A DNA stretch of 64,000 nt from Gnetum montanum (GCA_015680685.1 MNCI01022534.1:4703-68702); one strand, 5' to 3'. Shown: positions 11,111-23,640, numbered from the stretch's first letter. Notes: a model not told the origin generated them from the sequence alone. Translations and numbers: made by a program.

Positions 11111-13210
11111 TGATTTTTATTCATATTTAGCATTCTATTAGCATCCAAAAAGGCTGTGGAGGTTTTAGTATTAGGATGCATGGACATTTGAGGCTTGGTT
11201 ATGGTGTAGGTGCTTAAGGGACTAAAAATCCAATATTGATGCAATTTTTGACTAAGATGGAACGTGTATGGTGAGGGTCATAATCCAAAAATTTAAATTT
11301 GAAAAGTGAAGATGTTTCCCACCAATCTTAGCATTCAAGAAAGTTTTTCCCTTTTGCACTTTAGTGCACTTGAATTTATGATGCATTGAATTAGTAGTTG
11401 GGGTTTTAAGGTGTGTGTTTAATTTTAGATGTGGTTTTTAATGTCAAATTTCATAAGTTCTCAATCACAATTCACATCTTTGCAAGTAACACATCAGAGG
11501 TGAGCTTTGTTAGAGATTTTTGTGGTAGAGAAAAACTATCTTCAGCATGGAAGCCTCATTCCTTCCTGTACATAGCCTAGAACTCTTATTTTTCTTGATT
11601 TCAAACTACTCACAGGATTGAGCCTACCATGGCACTAAAACAATGTGGAGGAAAGAGTTTAAATCCTAATATTCGATAGGTGGATGAATGAGTGAAGTAT
11701 CTTTCAAGGTTTTCTAGGCCTATTTCAATCCAAACCTCATTTGTTGCTACTTCAAGGTAGGAAAATCTACCCATTTTTTCTTTATTTTCTAGCCATTTTT
11801 ATTAATTTTCTTGTGTTTTTTTACCACATGTGGGAATGTTTTTCTTAGATAGAAGAGGTAAATCAAAATTTTGATGAAATCCCACCTCTTATTTTAGCCA
11901 TTTCCACATAGATCTATGGTCAGTTCATTGTTTTTTCCTTAATAGGTTTGATTTTTAAAATTAAGCTTGTTATTTTCATGCTTTTTTCCCAAAAATTTGG
12001 GTGTATGGCAATTTTTTCAGATATAGGCCAAATTATTCATCAAAATTGAATTTCAAAAAAATCTATCCCATTATTTTGGTGTTTTCTCTAATCAGTATTA
12101 ATCGTTTTAGCTGTTTTGGCTATGTTTTTATGGCTATATTAAGTTGGATTTTGGCCTTTTAGCTTTTTACATAGAACAAGCAAGGAATGTTGTGTATTTT
12201 TTCTTAGGAAAAAGGCTAATATTTTTCAAATCCAATGCATGGTTTTGTAGCCCTACATTTAAGCTTTCTAATGGCTACTATGTTGTTCAATTTAGCTTTG
12301 AAATGATTAAGTTATGGTTGTTTTCCTATTGTCATGCAATTAGGTTTCTATGCCATTTTTAAATTTTCATGTATGTTCATGAACTTTTTCTAAGAAAACA
12401 ATAGAGGTTTGCACTAGTTATTACTTATGGCTAGGTGGGCCTTGGCTTTAGATTTCTAATGGATGTGAAATCACTCTGATTGGACTTCAAACGAAATTTT
12501 TATGAATTCATTAAGCTTATCTCAAAAAGAGGTTTGTGCCATTTTCAAATTTTTGTCAAAGTTGATGAACTTGTTTTGTCTAAATGGAAATGACTTTGAA
12601 TTGTTACTAAGGGTGGTGCATAGGGCTCAATTAATGCTTTGAAATTGTTATGGAATCACTCCATTTTGAGCTTAAATGAATTTTTGGCAAATTATTTACC
12701 AGCCCTACGCAAAAAAGTGTTACTGGTAACAACTATAGCTTATGCTAATTTCGTCTATATTCCATGTAAAAATGGCTATGTACTTTTATTTGCAAAGGTT
12801 ATGGCTACAGATCTTGTGACTTTAGGATTTTTTCCATGGTTGAATCACTAAACTTGGAGATTGTATGAATTTTTGATAAAGTTTTGATTATGGTTTTGTA
12901 AATAAGGAAAAATTACAGTTGTAGCACATTACCCCTTTAGCGATGGAAGTGATTGATATGTGTAGCTTTTTTTTCCAACATGTAAACCTTGTTCTTTAAA
13001 TTTGTTTCTTTAAGAAAATAAAAAACTTTACTATTTTTAGAAGGCTTATGGCTATATGATTTTTTAAGTTTTAATGCTTTTTTCTAAATTTATGCATAGT
13101 TTCAGTGCTTTTTTTTCTAAGTTTATCCATAGTTTAGACTAAGGCTTAATTTTGTCTATAAGGTTTTGTCTATGATATTTTGGTTATGAACTAAGAGGCT
13201 ATAAAATATG
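11111..13210. other. AT-rich spacer without recognisable genes
   Basis: Colinear with 29.2-31.2 kb, so it is part of the same element spacer. It holds long T runs and short chance frames (for example 12,144-12,362 and 12,639-12,851) whose products have no recognisable motif and are not maintained in the second copy. Confidence 0.6.
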
Positions 13211-13490
13211 GTAATAATGCTTTTATGGAATTTCTTAATCCAACTTAGATAAAAACTTTAGAGCCTTTTACAAAGGCTAATTTCACCTCTGACTAGATGT
13301 TTTTCTTTTCCAAAGTTGCTAAGTAATTCCAATTGGTCATAATGGAAGGTTGTAATAATGTTTTCTTATGGAACTTCTTAAGCTAATTTAGATAAACAAC
13401 TTAAAGCTTTTTATAGAGGCTAATTTCACCTCTAACTAGATGTTTTTCCAAATTTATTAAGTAATGCAAATTAGCGATAATGATTTTGTT
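13211..13490. repeat. 140-bp direct duplication in the spacer (copy B)
   Basis: Two units start at about 13,211 and 13,351 with 'GTAATAATG'. They share 'AACTTAGATAAA', 'GGCTAATTTCACCTCT' and 'GACTAGATGTTTTTC'. The same pair of units is at 31,226-31,500, immediately before an exon of the antisense gene in both places. Confidence 0.7.
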
Positions 13491-13503
13491 TTGCTTCATG
13501 CAG

Positions 13504-13760
13504 GGTTTTCTTGAGGCCCATCCTCATCAATGTGGAGTTGGTGGGTATTTTGTGCTACATTTATCATCCCAAGACCAATAGCACACAATTTTGATGCATT
13601 TTATTTTTTAGTTTTAGTTTTAAGTTATGGTTTTGGTTATGGGTTAGTGACTAGCTATATGTTGTTGCATTTCAGCCCTTAAGAAACATTGGTGGCCCCA
13701 ACAATAAGGGTGGAAATGACCCAACACTTCCTCCTTTGGATGCCTCTTAGCAACCTTCAT
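13504..13760 (+). pseudogene. Relic of the antisense spliced gene (last two exons), copy B
   Basis: Plus-strand sequence, antisense to gag and pol of the enclosing element. A splice-acceptor-like GCTTCATGCAG precedes 13,504. A penultimate-exon remnant ends ...AGCACACAA at 13,588. An 87-bp former intron (13,589-13,675, donor GT now TT, acceptor TTGCATTTCAG) follows. Then comes a last-exon remnant that matches 32,408-32,490, including a Thr-Ser-Ser-Phe-Gly-Cys stretch. The intron position corresponds to the 79-bp intron at 44,446-44,524 of the better-preserved copy. The product is unidentified and this copy is inactive. Confidence 0.55.
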
Positions 13761-14085
13761 TAGCTTTGCTTTATTGGCTATTTGTATTCATTTTCATGTA
13801 TGTTAATGGCTATGATTAGCCAATACTATGTTATAGATGATTATTATTCTTTGACATTTTTGCCACATAGTGTGGCCATGGCTATCTATGTTATGGACAC
13901 TTTAAATTTAAATTTTGGTTTTATTTTTGGCTATATGTATCTATAGTTATAGTAAATGTTTTAAATGTTGTGAACATTTAGAATGGATATGTTGACATTT
14001 TGGTTATAACATTAAATGACTAATTGACGTGATAATAGGCTAAATAAAAGAAGTATAATAATAAATAAGCTATTTGGTAGTTTTA

Positions 14086-14280
14086 GGCCATGTTGTGTGA
14101 TTGTGGCTATGTTGCCAATTTAAGGCCATGGTAGGTCATGTTGCTAGTTTAAAGTCTTAGTAGACTATGGTGCTAGTTTAGAGTCTTAGTGGATTTCATT
14201 ATGTGATTATCTTTGCTAGTTTAAGGCTATTGTGGGCAATGATGCTAGTTTAAGGTCTTAGCAAACCATTGATGAAAAAG
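14086..14280. repeat. Array of hairpin boxes, spacer/protease boundary (copy B)
   Basis: Five to six boxes with 30-60 bp spacing. Examples are AGTC-TTAGTA-GACT (14,153-14,166, four perfect pairs) and GGCC-ATGGTA-GGTC (14,124-14,137, one wobble). Each follows an AGTTTAA or AATTTAA lead. The next 300 bases (14,281-14,580) are AT-rich with no gene seen. Confidence 0.75.
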
Positions 14281-14580
14281 AAATATATATTTATAAGGAT
14301 TTTTTATGTTTATAATATGAGTAAAAGTAAAGAAAGCCTATAATAAATAAATAAAAATGAAAATGAACTTAGGCTACATGCATAGGATACGAGCATGAAA
14401 GAGTATAATAAATTGAAAAGAAATGTTAAGGTATATGGTGATCAATATATCTGGTTATGAGGGCATAGGATGATGAAGGTTAAGATGAACTTCACTTGCG
14501 TAGATTCTTCCTAATCCTTGTAAGATTAGGAAATGAGTAAGGATTATTCTAGATAAGATTATATTAACCATCCCCTTTGC

Positions 14581-15330
14581 TTATGATGTTAAAATGGAGT
14601 TCATTCCATATTGCATGTCGTTGCTTATTGTTGTCATTGTTGGGTTGTTGCTCTCTTTTGGACCATTGGATTTCATGGTTGGGAGATTCTTCGTAAATCT
14701 CCACTTCAAATCCCTACTCTATGTTTACATTGTTGATAGTTAGGGGAACCATGTTATCACCATGAATGATGACTTTACCTTCCTTGTAAGCAAGGTAAAT
14801 TTCTTGAATAATGGATGAGGACACAACTTGTAATTGAGCCAACTAAGGTCTTCCCAGGATCAAGTTGAATCCTAGTATCTTCTCCACCACCAGGAAATTG
14901 GTAGTCATGAGGAATTATTTCCTTGCCACGAAGTCCAAGGAGATGGATCCCTTGATGATAACCCTTGATCCATTGAAGGACTTAAGAGCTATAGTAGTTG
15001 TAGGTTTTATCTACTTAGTTAAGCCCAAGCATTCAACAATGGTGCATGGGATGACATCAGTTATGGCTCCATCATCAACATGCACCTGATGTGCCTTAAA
15101 TTGCACTATGCATATGGTTATGAATAAAGGGGTTGTAGTTACTTCACCATTTTTGGGGATTAATCTTAATTTCACTATCACTAAATGTTAAGGATGTTTA
15201 CTTCTCCTCCCTTGCTAAGGGAGGAATCATCACTACATGGTTGTCTTCCTTGTTAGCAAGGATGTTGTTACTAACAAGGATGAAAGTCAACATTTTGACT
15301 AATACCTCATAATGTGTGGTGTAAGTCATT
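14581..15330 (-). pseudogene. Retropepsin (protease) relic, copy B
   Basis: The complement of 14,865-15,089 aligns with the protease at 35,992-36,258: catalytic His-Val-Asp-Asp-Gly loop near 15,070, then the Ile-Pro-Cys-Thr-Ile segment, and the conserved 'Lys-Gly-Ser-Ile-Ser' flap region. The stretch 14.6-14.86 kb holds the C-terminal continuation, including the block beside 'GATGGTAACATGG' in complement. Premature stops interrupt the frame. Confidence 0.7.
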
Positions 15331-18140
15331 ATTAGGTCATTCAAGCTTAAATTTGTATTCTTCTACTTGAGGGATTACTTGACTTGTTCCATTGCACTAA
15401 ATATGTTTTTATCACTGGTTGTGGGCTTGTTGCCCTGATTATGTTTTACTTCCTCCATGCATTCCAAAATACAAACTTAAACTTTAGGTTTTTGTTGTTG
15501 GGGCTTTTCCTCATTGTTCTCGTTATGGGCTTTGGTGTCCTCATGTGGCTTGTTGGTTGGAGTGGGTAGGGTAGAGGAGGTCATGATTATAGCTAAAATG
15601 GAGGTGGACTTTGGTGGGCCCACTTCCTTTTTTTCCTCTATCTACTTGTCACCCTTATTATTAGGCTTTTGCTTATGATTCTTCCCTTGTTTGGCTGAAG
15701 TTTTTTTGCTGTTGGCCATTGGTTGTGAGGAAGATGTAGTAGCATTGGCCACCATAGGAGATTATTGTGTAATTTTTTGGGCTATAGCTAATTGTGTTGT
15801 GTTAGGATGGGATACCCTAATGACAAAAGGATTCATTAAAGGCACTTGTGATGGTACTCTTATGACAAAGAGGGATCTTGAGATATGGGAAGCTAAAAAA
15901 GCCCTTTTTTCATAGAGGGGTACTTGAAAGCACAAATGATTCTCTTGTGGATCTCTAATCATCATTAATGTTAAATGCTAAAATAACATAAGGGCTTTCA
16001 TTTGCATTTAATGGGTCTTTGTAGACCTACATCAATTGGTTTTGTGATTGAACTAAGTTGGAAGCATCTAAGACCAAATTCCCCCTATTTTTCATCTTCT
16101 ACAGGTCATCCCTCAATGTGAGGTAAAAGTCTATGTCATGACTAGGTAGCTGGTGATAGTGGCAGAAGTGGTCTAACTTGAAGTACCTAGGAAGTTGGGA
16201 TATCATCCTTTGTTATGTGAGTGGGATCTTTGGCTATTTCACATAACCACTCATGTTTCTTTCAAGAAACTTTGATCATTTGTTTGTGTTGCATGCACCC
16301 ACTTTTTTCATATGTGATCTAGTAACTTAGATTGTTTCATAGGTAAGGTAGTGTATTTGGACCTATCCTTTCATTTGAAGTTAGGCTTTATTGTTGTTGA
16401 TGCAGTAGCCCTAGAGGTTGATGGTTGGTTATTGTGGTCATTAGTGAAAACCTTGGGTGGGTTGGCCCTTGGCCCTTGGTTTGTGATCTTTGTTTATTTT
16501 TTCATAGTTTCTATGGTTGTATTTTTTTGCTTATTTTTCTCTTTATCTCTTCATGCATGCTAATTTTGATATGCTACATACATCATATTGTGACTGGTCT
16601 TCATAGCATCCTCTATATTTTTAGTTTGATAAAATGCTTGGCTAAGTGATTGCAAGTCAAGGTAGTAGAGTTTGGCCTTGATAAATTCATTAATTGCTAC
16701 CTTGAATATGGTCAATAGGTGGTCTTTAACTATAGGCTATGATATTTAATTCAAAAGTCTATTCCATTGTTGAATAAATTTCTACATGGGTTCTAAGGAC
16801 CCTTGCTTGACATTCATGAGTTGGTTAAATGTGGTATCAGGTTTTAAGTTATACTTGAAGTGGTTGACAAGCTGGGCTACTAAGTCCTTTAAAGAGTATA
16901 TGGGTCCTCTAGGTAATGCACGATACCAATTAAGTGCTTTCCCAATTAAAGACATAGGGAAAATCCTCATGATGGTATGAGACCATGGCTACAAGAGTAA
17001 GCATTTGGATTGAAAAATAATAAGGTGAGTATTAGGATCACCTTCTTTATTATACTTGCTAAATTGCAAAATAGGAACACCAAGAGGAAGTGTCAAGGAT
17101 GGGACTATAGGACTTATGGGATCATCCTGGTAGAAGTCCATAATCTTGACAATTTGTAAGGTAGAGGTTTTAAACCTTTTCAACTCCTTCATCAGGTCTT
17201 GGATCATTTGGAAGCCTTGATCCAAGCCCTATGGTGGCCTTATTCATTGTGGGATTTGCACATAGGATGTGGTATCTATTTTGAGCCATGTGGCCTTGCT
17301 AAGGATTTTGGCATGAAATAAAGAGGTTTTTTCATGCTTGTACCTTGTGGATCAAACAAGGAAAAGGTTGTTTGTGCTAGTACTTGAGGCACAAATAGGA
17401 AAAAATGGGTGTGTGATCCTTAAGTTGCTTAGGGTGTCATGTTGGGTCCCCCATGGTAGTTAATGGATTTATGGTAATAAAAACCATCATTGATAGTTGC
17501 ATAGATTGAGGTTGTGTAGAAAATGCCATTGGTCTATTATAGTTTATTATTTATGATGTTGATTAAGTTTGATGAGTGGATATGATTAGTGTGGGACTAG
17601 CTATGATAGGGTAGGAAGGAGTGGAAGATGGTAGCATCATGCCCATGAAGAAAAAAAGAATTAGAGGAAGGCATTGTGACCTTGGGAGACATTTGTTGGA
17701 GCAATCCTATTAGGATGTTTTTGAGCTTAGATTGTACCCTAAATTCAGCCTCCTCCTCTTGTTATTCTTCTTAGTTATGCTTGTCATGTTCCTCTTCCAT
17801 CACAATCAATTAAGCCAGGATGCTAACATAGACATTGGCTAGAGGTATTTGGTCATATAGGGAAGGGACATACTCTTTCCCATCCCAATGTATAAGATCA
17901 AACTCCCTTTTTGCCTATGCTTCCACACATGGAATCATGAGGCTAACCTACAGTTTGATACAAATGTAGTGATAATAGTCTTTATTTATGGAGGTAAAGT
18001 TGAGACTTTCCCCTCTGATCCTCAAAGATTATCTACATTCAATGGTGGTAGGGTCTTTAGGGTCATAGACCCTTATGGCTTGTTGGAGGGTGAGGGGCAA
18101 TTTGGAGGATTTTTGGAAAGACATGGTTATAGTAAGCTAT
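15331..18140 (-). pseudogene. gag relic, old Tat-like copy B
   Basis: Minus-strand Gag. The capsid-type core is well preserved at 16,782-16,970, where the relic reads 'SLIGKALNWYRALPRG' then 'LVNHFKYNLKPDTTFNQL', typical of the retrotransposon Gag family. Upstream in sense, 16,989-17,225 keeps 'MDFYQDDPISP' and 'KYNKEGDPNTH'. The C-terminal linker (15,762-15,965) matches the post-knuckle repeats of the better-preserved element at 45.9-46.2 kb. The N-terminal block extends to about 18.1 kb. Stops separate these blocks. Plus-strand hydrophobic frames here are shadows. Confidence 0.85.
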
Positions 18141-18284
18141 AAATAATAAAATAGAAGTAAATTCCAGAAAATTGGATTCCAAAACTTTTAAAGGAAACAT
18201 AATGAAGTACTTACTATAATTAGTAAGGTGGGGGGTAGGGGTGGGGATGGGGAGGTAAGGGGGTTTACCCCTTTACCAAAAATG

Positions 18285-19231
18285 GAAAGCTAGAAATGTT
18301 GGTATGAAGCTTTATCTAAGTTCTCCTTCCAATTTCCTCTACACTAGGTATGGTAGGGGGGAAAGAAGGGGAATGAAATAATGGGAATCTCATTCCTTAT
18401 ATTCCAACTTTGATGGGGGAAAGGCTAACAACCAAAGTGAAAAGTTTGAATTTTTTCCACAAAAAATTGTTCTTGGTAGGCTGCTAATTTTCTTAGCTTG
18501 GAAAAATGAGGGGAAAGCTAACTTTTGGAAGTTTGGTAATTTCTAAAAGGGATGCACCACCAACTTTAGAAGCTGAAAAAGATTGAAATTGGCAGCAAAA
18601 AAGAAAAGGAGAAAGGTTTCAACATTGGCTTTGGGGCTGAAAAATTCATAGTAGTTGCTATGAAAAGGCATCACACAACCACCTAAAACTTCTATGTTGA
18701 AATTTTGATCATAAGGAGGAAGGGGTAGCATTAGCCTTTTGGGAGTTTTATCTACAAAAATATGAAAAAAGGCTTTCAACTTGTAATGTTGGCTTTGGTG
18801 AAGTTGGTGTTAATCCTCTCCCACTCTAGTCTTTCAATTTCTTTCATGCTAGGTATGGCAAGGGGGTGGGTTGAAAGGGGTGGGGTGTGGGGAGGGTAGG
18901 GGATGGGGAAGAAGGTGGATGAGATAATGGGAATCTCAGTTCTTCTATTTCAACATTGGAGAGAGGGGGAAAAGCTTGAAGGCCAAAATGGAAACTTAGC
19001 AATTTTCATAAATAATTTTGGCAAGGTACGAACTTTTACCATAAAAGAGAGGAAAATAGGTTTGGTTGGTATTGAAACGAATGTTAGTTTTGTGGTAGAA
19101 AATACATCAAAAATTAAATTATTGTTAAGGGTTCCATGCTAGTTTTTTTTTGAAAATTCATAGTAGATGTTCTAAAATTTTAGCATCCAAACCACTTGTA
19201 ACTTCTATGTTGGGATTTTTGTTACAAGTTT
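18285..19231 (-). repeat. Leader region with a ~490-bp direct duplication (copy B)
   Basis: Units start at about 18,290 and 18,785 with 'AATGTTGG'. Both contain a 'CTAGGTATGG.AAGGGGG' purine tract and a 'GATAATGGGAATCTCA' block. This repeats the layout at 4258-5270. The second unit runs into the assembly gap. Confidence 0.6.
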
Positions 19232-19795
19232 NNNNNNNNNNNNNNNNNNNNNNNNNNNNNNNNNNNNNNNNNNNNNNNNNNNNNNNNNNNNNNNNNNNNN
19301 NNNNNNNNNNNNNNNNNNNNNNNNNNNNNNNNNNNNNNNNNNNNNNNNNNNNNNNNNNNNNNNNNNNNNNNNNNNNNNNNNNNNNNNNNNNNNNNNNNNN
19401 NNNNNNNNNNNNNNNNNNNNNNNNNNNNNNNNNNNNNNNNNNNNNNNNNNNNNNNNNNNNNNNNNNNNNNNNNNNNNNNNNNNNNNNNNNNNNNNNNNNN
19501 NNNNNNNNNNNNNNNNNNNNNNNNNNNNNNNNNNNNNNNNNNNNNNNNNNNNNNNNNNNNNNNNNNNNNNNNNNNNNNNNNNNNNNNNNNNNNNNNNNNN
19601 NNNNNNNNNNNNNNNNNNNNNNNNNNNNNNNNNNNNNNNNNNNNNNNNNNNNNNNNNNNNNNNNNNNNNNNNNNNNNNNNNNNNNNNNNNNNNNNNNNNN
19701 NNNNNNNNNNNNNNNNNNNNNNNNNNNNNNNNNNNNNNNNNNNNNNNNNNNNNNNNNNNNNNNNNNNNNNNNNNNNNNNNNNNNNNNNNNNNNNN
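19232..19795. other. Assembly gap (564 N)
   Basis: Run of N within the leader of copy B. Open frames translated across it are meaningless. Confidence 1.
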
Positions 19796-19940
19796 AGTAA
19801 TAGTCACAATGTCAAAACAACGTGGCTTTGCAGATAGCATTGGATTTTCAAGGTCTTGGATTTAAAAATGCAAATTTACTACTAGGAGATAATGTTGGTA
19901 ATATGGCTAATAGATTTTGGCATAGAAATTAGTTGGAGGT

Positions 19941-19956
19941 CCTCCTTATAGTGCTA
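19941..19956 (-). promoter_or_regulatory. Primer-binding site relic (copy B)
   Basis: CCTCCTTATAGTGCTA, 7 bases from the LTR edge, is a decayed form of CCTCCTTCTAGCGCCA at 48,701. It marks the adjacent LTR as the 5' LTR of the gag copy lying to the left. Confidence 0.6.
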
Positions 19957-19963
19957 AGAAAAT

Positions 19964-21502
19964 TGTTGTAACTATCAAATTTGATCACTAGAATGAAGAT
20001 AGACAAATCCAGTGCACAATAATCCTCAACCTTGAATTCTCAAGGCCTCTATGAAAATTTGAGATCCAAGGTGTCCTGGCCTATCTAATAGATCAACTAA
20101 GGATTTAGAAAATAGTTTAATGAAATGGAATGCAAAAATTGATAATAGATTTGGATAATGAATAGAAAATAAACAAATATATCTTACACAAAAAACCAAA
20201 AACTTAGAACTTTATTTTAAAAAAATAAATAATAAGTTAGAGAAATTTGTACATATGGTGCTTGAATGGGTAGTAGAGGGGTTCACTTGGATGGGGGTTT
20301 AGGGTCTGTTGAAGTAGATGTAGTCAACTCCATGATCTGGATGTTCTACCACTCTTAATGCTATCAAAACTTCGGTGCTGCAATCTCAAATCTACAACAT
20401 TGGCTATGGTGGGGGTTGAGAAGTAGGAAGAACTAAGCTACCCAAGTGCTCTATGTTGAAAGGTAGGAATCCTAGGAGTGTCATGTGGAGCTTGAAAATT
20501 CACAAATCCCAAAGGTTGTTATAAGGTCACAAGGTCACAGGGTGTCTACATTAAATTCAAGAGAATACAAGTGTTGAAACTTGTAAAAACTTTGGAGTTC
20601 TTGAGAATGCCCAAGTGTGGAATAGTGAAACATTTGTGGGTAAAAGTGTATGTATGCACAAATTTTCTAAACCATGTCAAAAAATTGGTGAATTTTTCAA
20701 ACATTGTGAAACCTATAATGGTCTTGGATGCTGATTTTTATAGGTCTTAGGCCGCGAATAGTGCTACAAATTGGCTATGATTTGGCTATAATTTGGCTAC
20801 ACAATGATTACAAATTGGCTATCAAATTGCTACAAATTTCTACCTTGTTCAAGTGATATGGGTGCCAAAATTTGGGGCATTCCTATATATGGTAAGTGCC
20901 TTCCTCTTGTGGCCATTCCATTTACTATATATAGTAATGATGGCACACCTTCCACATTGGAGATGAATCTTCCATGCTATGCTCTCCACCATACTTACTA
21001 ATATGGTTGGTCAATGTTGGAGTGCATGAAGTGTTGAAATCTAGCTATTGTGGCATCCATACTAAGGGGAAAGGTTTCCAAGATGAGCATGTAATCTCCA
21101 CGCTAAAGGGGGGGGGGGGGGGGGGGGGGGGGGGGTGGGGGGGCCTACCACCACCACCACCTCTCCATGCCAAGGGTAGGTGATATATACCCCCTATGAG
21201 TGTCTCCATCATAAAAAAATGTATACTCCCCATAAAACCCATCAAATTATCATTTTTGGCATTTTGAAAGGTAATTTTGACCCCCAAGCCCAAATATAGA
21301 TAGAATGTGACTTTTTTCACTTGGGGAATGAGCCTTTGACCACCTATGAGGCATTTTCAATCTAAAAAGTATAAAGTATGTGAAATTTCCCACTGTGAAT
21401 TACAATCTTCATATTTACAATGAAGTTTTACCTCAAGTCTCATGGGGTGAAAGCTACATGATAAAAATTAACTATAACATGTAATTTTTTTGTGGTGTTT
21501 CA
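19964..21502 (-). mobile_element. LTR of old Tat-like family, shared between two internal regions
   Basis: About 1,539 bp, from TGTTGTAACT to ...GGTGTTTCA, so it keeps TG...CA ends. On the left is a primer-binding site, so it serves as 5' LTR for the gag copy at 15.3-18.1 kb. On the right is a polypurine tract, so it also serves as 3' LTR for the pol copy at 21.7-25.3 kb. This is the arrangement of a tandem, LTR-sharing chain. It carries a TATATATAGTAA-like stretch near 20,926, a possible core promoter, which is inference. A poly-G run lies inside. Confidence 0.8.
21108..21143. repeat. Poly-G tract in the LTR
   Basis: 28 G, one T, then seven G. The Gly/Pro-rich open frames around it come only from this tract. 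The inverted LTR copy has the same tract in the same region at 57,632-57,660. Confidence 0.95.
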
Positions 21503-21520
21503 ATGGCTTCTCTTTGTTTG
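21503..21520 (-). promoter_or_regulatory. Polypurine tract relic
   Basis: The complement reads CAAACAAAGAGAAGCCAT, directly before the LTR TGAAACACC start on the sense strand. It corresponds to CAAAGAGGGGCCAT in the better-preserved element. It primes plus-strand DNA synthesis in the family. Confidence 0.65.
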
Positions 21521-21628
21521 TGTCGGGAGGATTAACCTGAGGGGCATTGATAAAGAATACAAAACACCACTACATATTATAATGCTACAATGCACATAGG
21601 CCACATGTGAATCAAGCTATCTAGGTTA

Positions 21629-21695
21629 CCAAAGTTACTAGTTTAAGGTCTTGGTAGGCCATGGTACTAGTTTAAGGCCCTAGTAGGCCATTGAA
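21629..21695. repeat. Two hairpin boxes near the 3' end of pol
   Basis: GGTC-TTGGTA-GGCC (one wobble) and GGCC-CTAGTA-GGCC (four pairs), each after CTAGTTTAA. The matching place in the right-hand copy is 60,505-60,540. Confidence 0.75.
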
Positions 21696-21699
21696 AGTA

Positions 21700-22990
21700 G
21701 GCTTGCTTGTTGATGATTGTTAGTTACATGAAGTATGACTTTAGATAAGAATGATTGATTGGATTGATCAACTCATTCCCATCTATGTTAGCTGTTAGTT
21801 ATATGTAGTATGACTTTAGATAAGAATGATTGATTGGATTGGTCAACTCATTCCCATCTATGTTAGCTATCCTGAATGCTCCATTCTTGTAGGCTCTAGT
21901 AACAAGGAAAGATCCTTTCTAGTTGGCTAAGAAGTTTTTTGCATGATCACGAATGACCTTGAGGACTAGGTCACCCTCCTTGATGTTACACATGGTCAAG
22001 TTATGGTGATGCTACCACTTCTTCCTCTCTTGATAGTATTCAATGTGAGCAAGAACTTGCATATGTTGCTCCTTCACTGAGTCCAAGGTTGCTGAGCACA
22101 ACTCTTTATTTTGCTCATTGTTGATGAAGTTGTTCAAGGCTACTCAAAGCAATGACACCTAAAATTCAAGATGTAAAACTACTTTAAAACCATAAACTAG
22201 ACTATAAGGGGTCATATCGATTATTGTAGAATGTGTTATTATGTATGCCCATAGTGCATGGATAAGCCGTTAACACCATTTGTGCTTGCTTTTGTTGAGC
22301 ATCTTTTTGAGCAAGTTGATGATGGCCTTGTTGCTTGCTTCTACTTATCTATTGACTTGAGGGTAATATGGCAATGAGAAATAATGATTAATTCCTAGGT
22401 CATGATAGAAATATTTTGTTTCATAGCCAATAAATTATGGTCCACTGTCTATGACTCTGGGCATGGGTATGCTAAAATATGCTACAATGTCATCTAGGAT
22501 AAATCTGCAAACTTGTTTGTATGTAGTCTTCCTTAAGGGAATAACCTCAATCGACTTTGTAAAGTATTCTATTGTGGTGATGATGAAGCTATGTCCTATG
22601 AAAGACTTAGGTGTTATGGATCCTATGATATCCAACCACCATCATTGAAATGACCATGTTATTTTAGTGGTATGTAGCTCAATTGGTCATTACATGTATA
22701 AGGTTGCTATATCATTAGCATGTGTCACACGTCTTAACGTTATATAGGTAGTCATTTTCCATATGAGACCAATAGTAGCCCAACCATCTAATCATAGTGG
22801 CCATAGTTCTTGGTTCTATATGTCCTCCACAAAACATCCTCATGAACCTCCTCTAAGACTATTCTAGCCTTGGTTTTACCTAAGCACTTTAAGAGTATGC
22901 CATCATAGGATTATTGACATAATGTGTTATCACCTACAATGAAATAATGCTTTGATTGCTTGCATATGACATCCTTCTGAGCAATAGTAA
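21700..22990 (-). pseudogene. Integrase relic (zinc finger, core, C-terminus)
   Basis: Minus strand. The core at 22,435-22,635 reads 'MDIIGSITPKSFIGHSFIIT' then 'AYFSIPMPRVIDSG', the first catalytic Asp and the second-Asp region of a DDE integrase. The HHCC zinc finger is recognisable by nucleotide similarity at 22.68-22.85 kb (compare 56.22-56.37 kb). The catalytic Glu region and C-terminal domain follow at 21.7-22.4 kb, rich in stops. Integrase joins the cDNA to host DNA. The domain order after the second RNase H fits the Tat lineage. Confidence 0.75.
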
Positions 22991-23059
22991 GGCCTTGTGA
23001 AGATTCTCCATGCATAAGGTAAAATTTGATATCATCTTACCACTCTTTGGGAGGAGTAG

Positions 23060-23640
23060 TATGAACGATGATCACAAAGGCATCCTTAGTGTTCTATGTG
23101 ATGGGAGTAGCACAGTCCATGGTTAAGATGGACAACTTGCTAAAAACATGTGGTGTCATACTAAGGGCTAATAATGCAATTACATCGGCAATGATATTTT
23201 CATTTTGGGGTATCTTTCAAATATCGATGCCTATGAATTGTTGTAATAATTGCTTCCCTAGATCATAGTAAGGTTGTAAGTGCTTGGCCTTACATGCATA
23301 TGTCTTAGTTACTTGGTTAATTATAAGTTGTGAATCACCTTTGATTGCGAAGTGTCTAATTCCTAGGTCATGAGCTACCATCATCCCTTTGATCAAACCC
23401 TCATACTCCTCTATGTTCTTGGTACATGAGAATTCAAAGTGATAGGCAAAGAACCATATTTCACCAAATGGAAATGTTATCATGGTTTCAGCACTGGATC
23501 CATGGGTAGTCAAAGCTCCATCAAAGTACATGACTACCTCATAATCCTTAGGTACTTGGCTAATTTCATTAATATGTTCATTAGGGAATTTAGGAATTAT
23601 GGTTTTTTGGTCATCAACAAGTAAAACTATAAGTTGTATG
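23060..23640 (-). pseudogene. Second (archaeal-type) RNase H relic
   Basis: At 23,217-23,531 a 104-residue open stretch keeps Asp in 'YFDGALTTHGSS', Glu in 'NIEEYEGLIKGM', and Asp in 'IKGDSQLIINQV', the carboxylates of an RNase H fold of the RVT_3 type. This additional RNase H between the ordinary RNase H and integrase is the hallmark of Tat/Ogre-lineage elements. It is flanked by the ordinary RNase H (23.7-24.03 kb) and the integrase zinc finger. It is one of the least damaged blocks of this copy, but the surrounding pol is broken. Confidence 0.8.

Noticed and set aside
12144-12851. Two small frames in the AT-rich spacer
   Set aside because: Not kept in the colinear copy at 30.1-30.9 kb and no recognisable product.
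19150-19840. Long open frames across N runs at 19.2-19.8 and 57.2-57.7 kb
   Set aside because: Unknown bases only; no information.
21045-21320. Proline- and glycine-rich proteins around 21.1 kb, and at 57.6 kb
   Set aside because: Produced by poly-G/poly-C tracts in LTRs, partly across N gaps.
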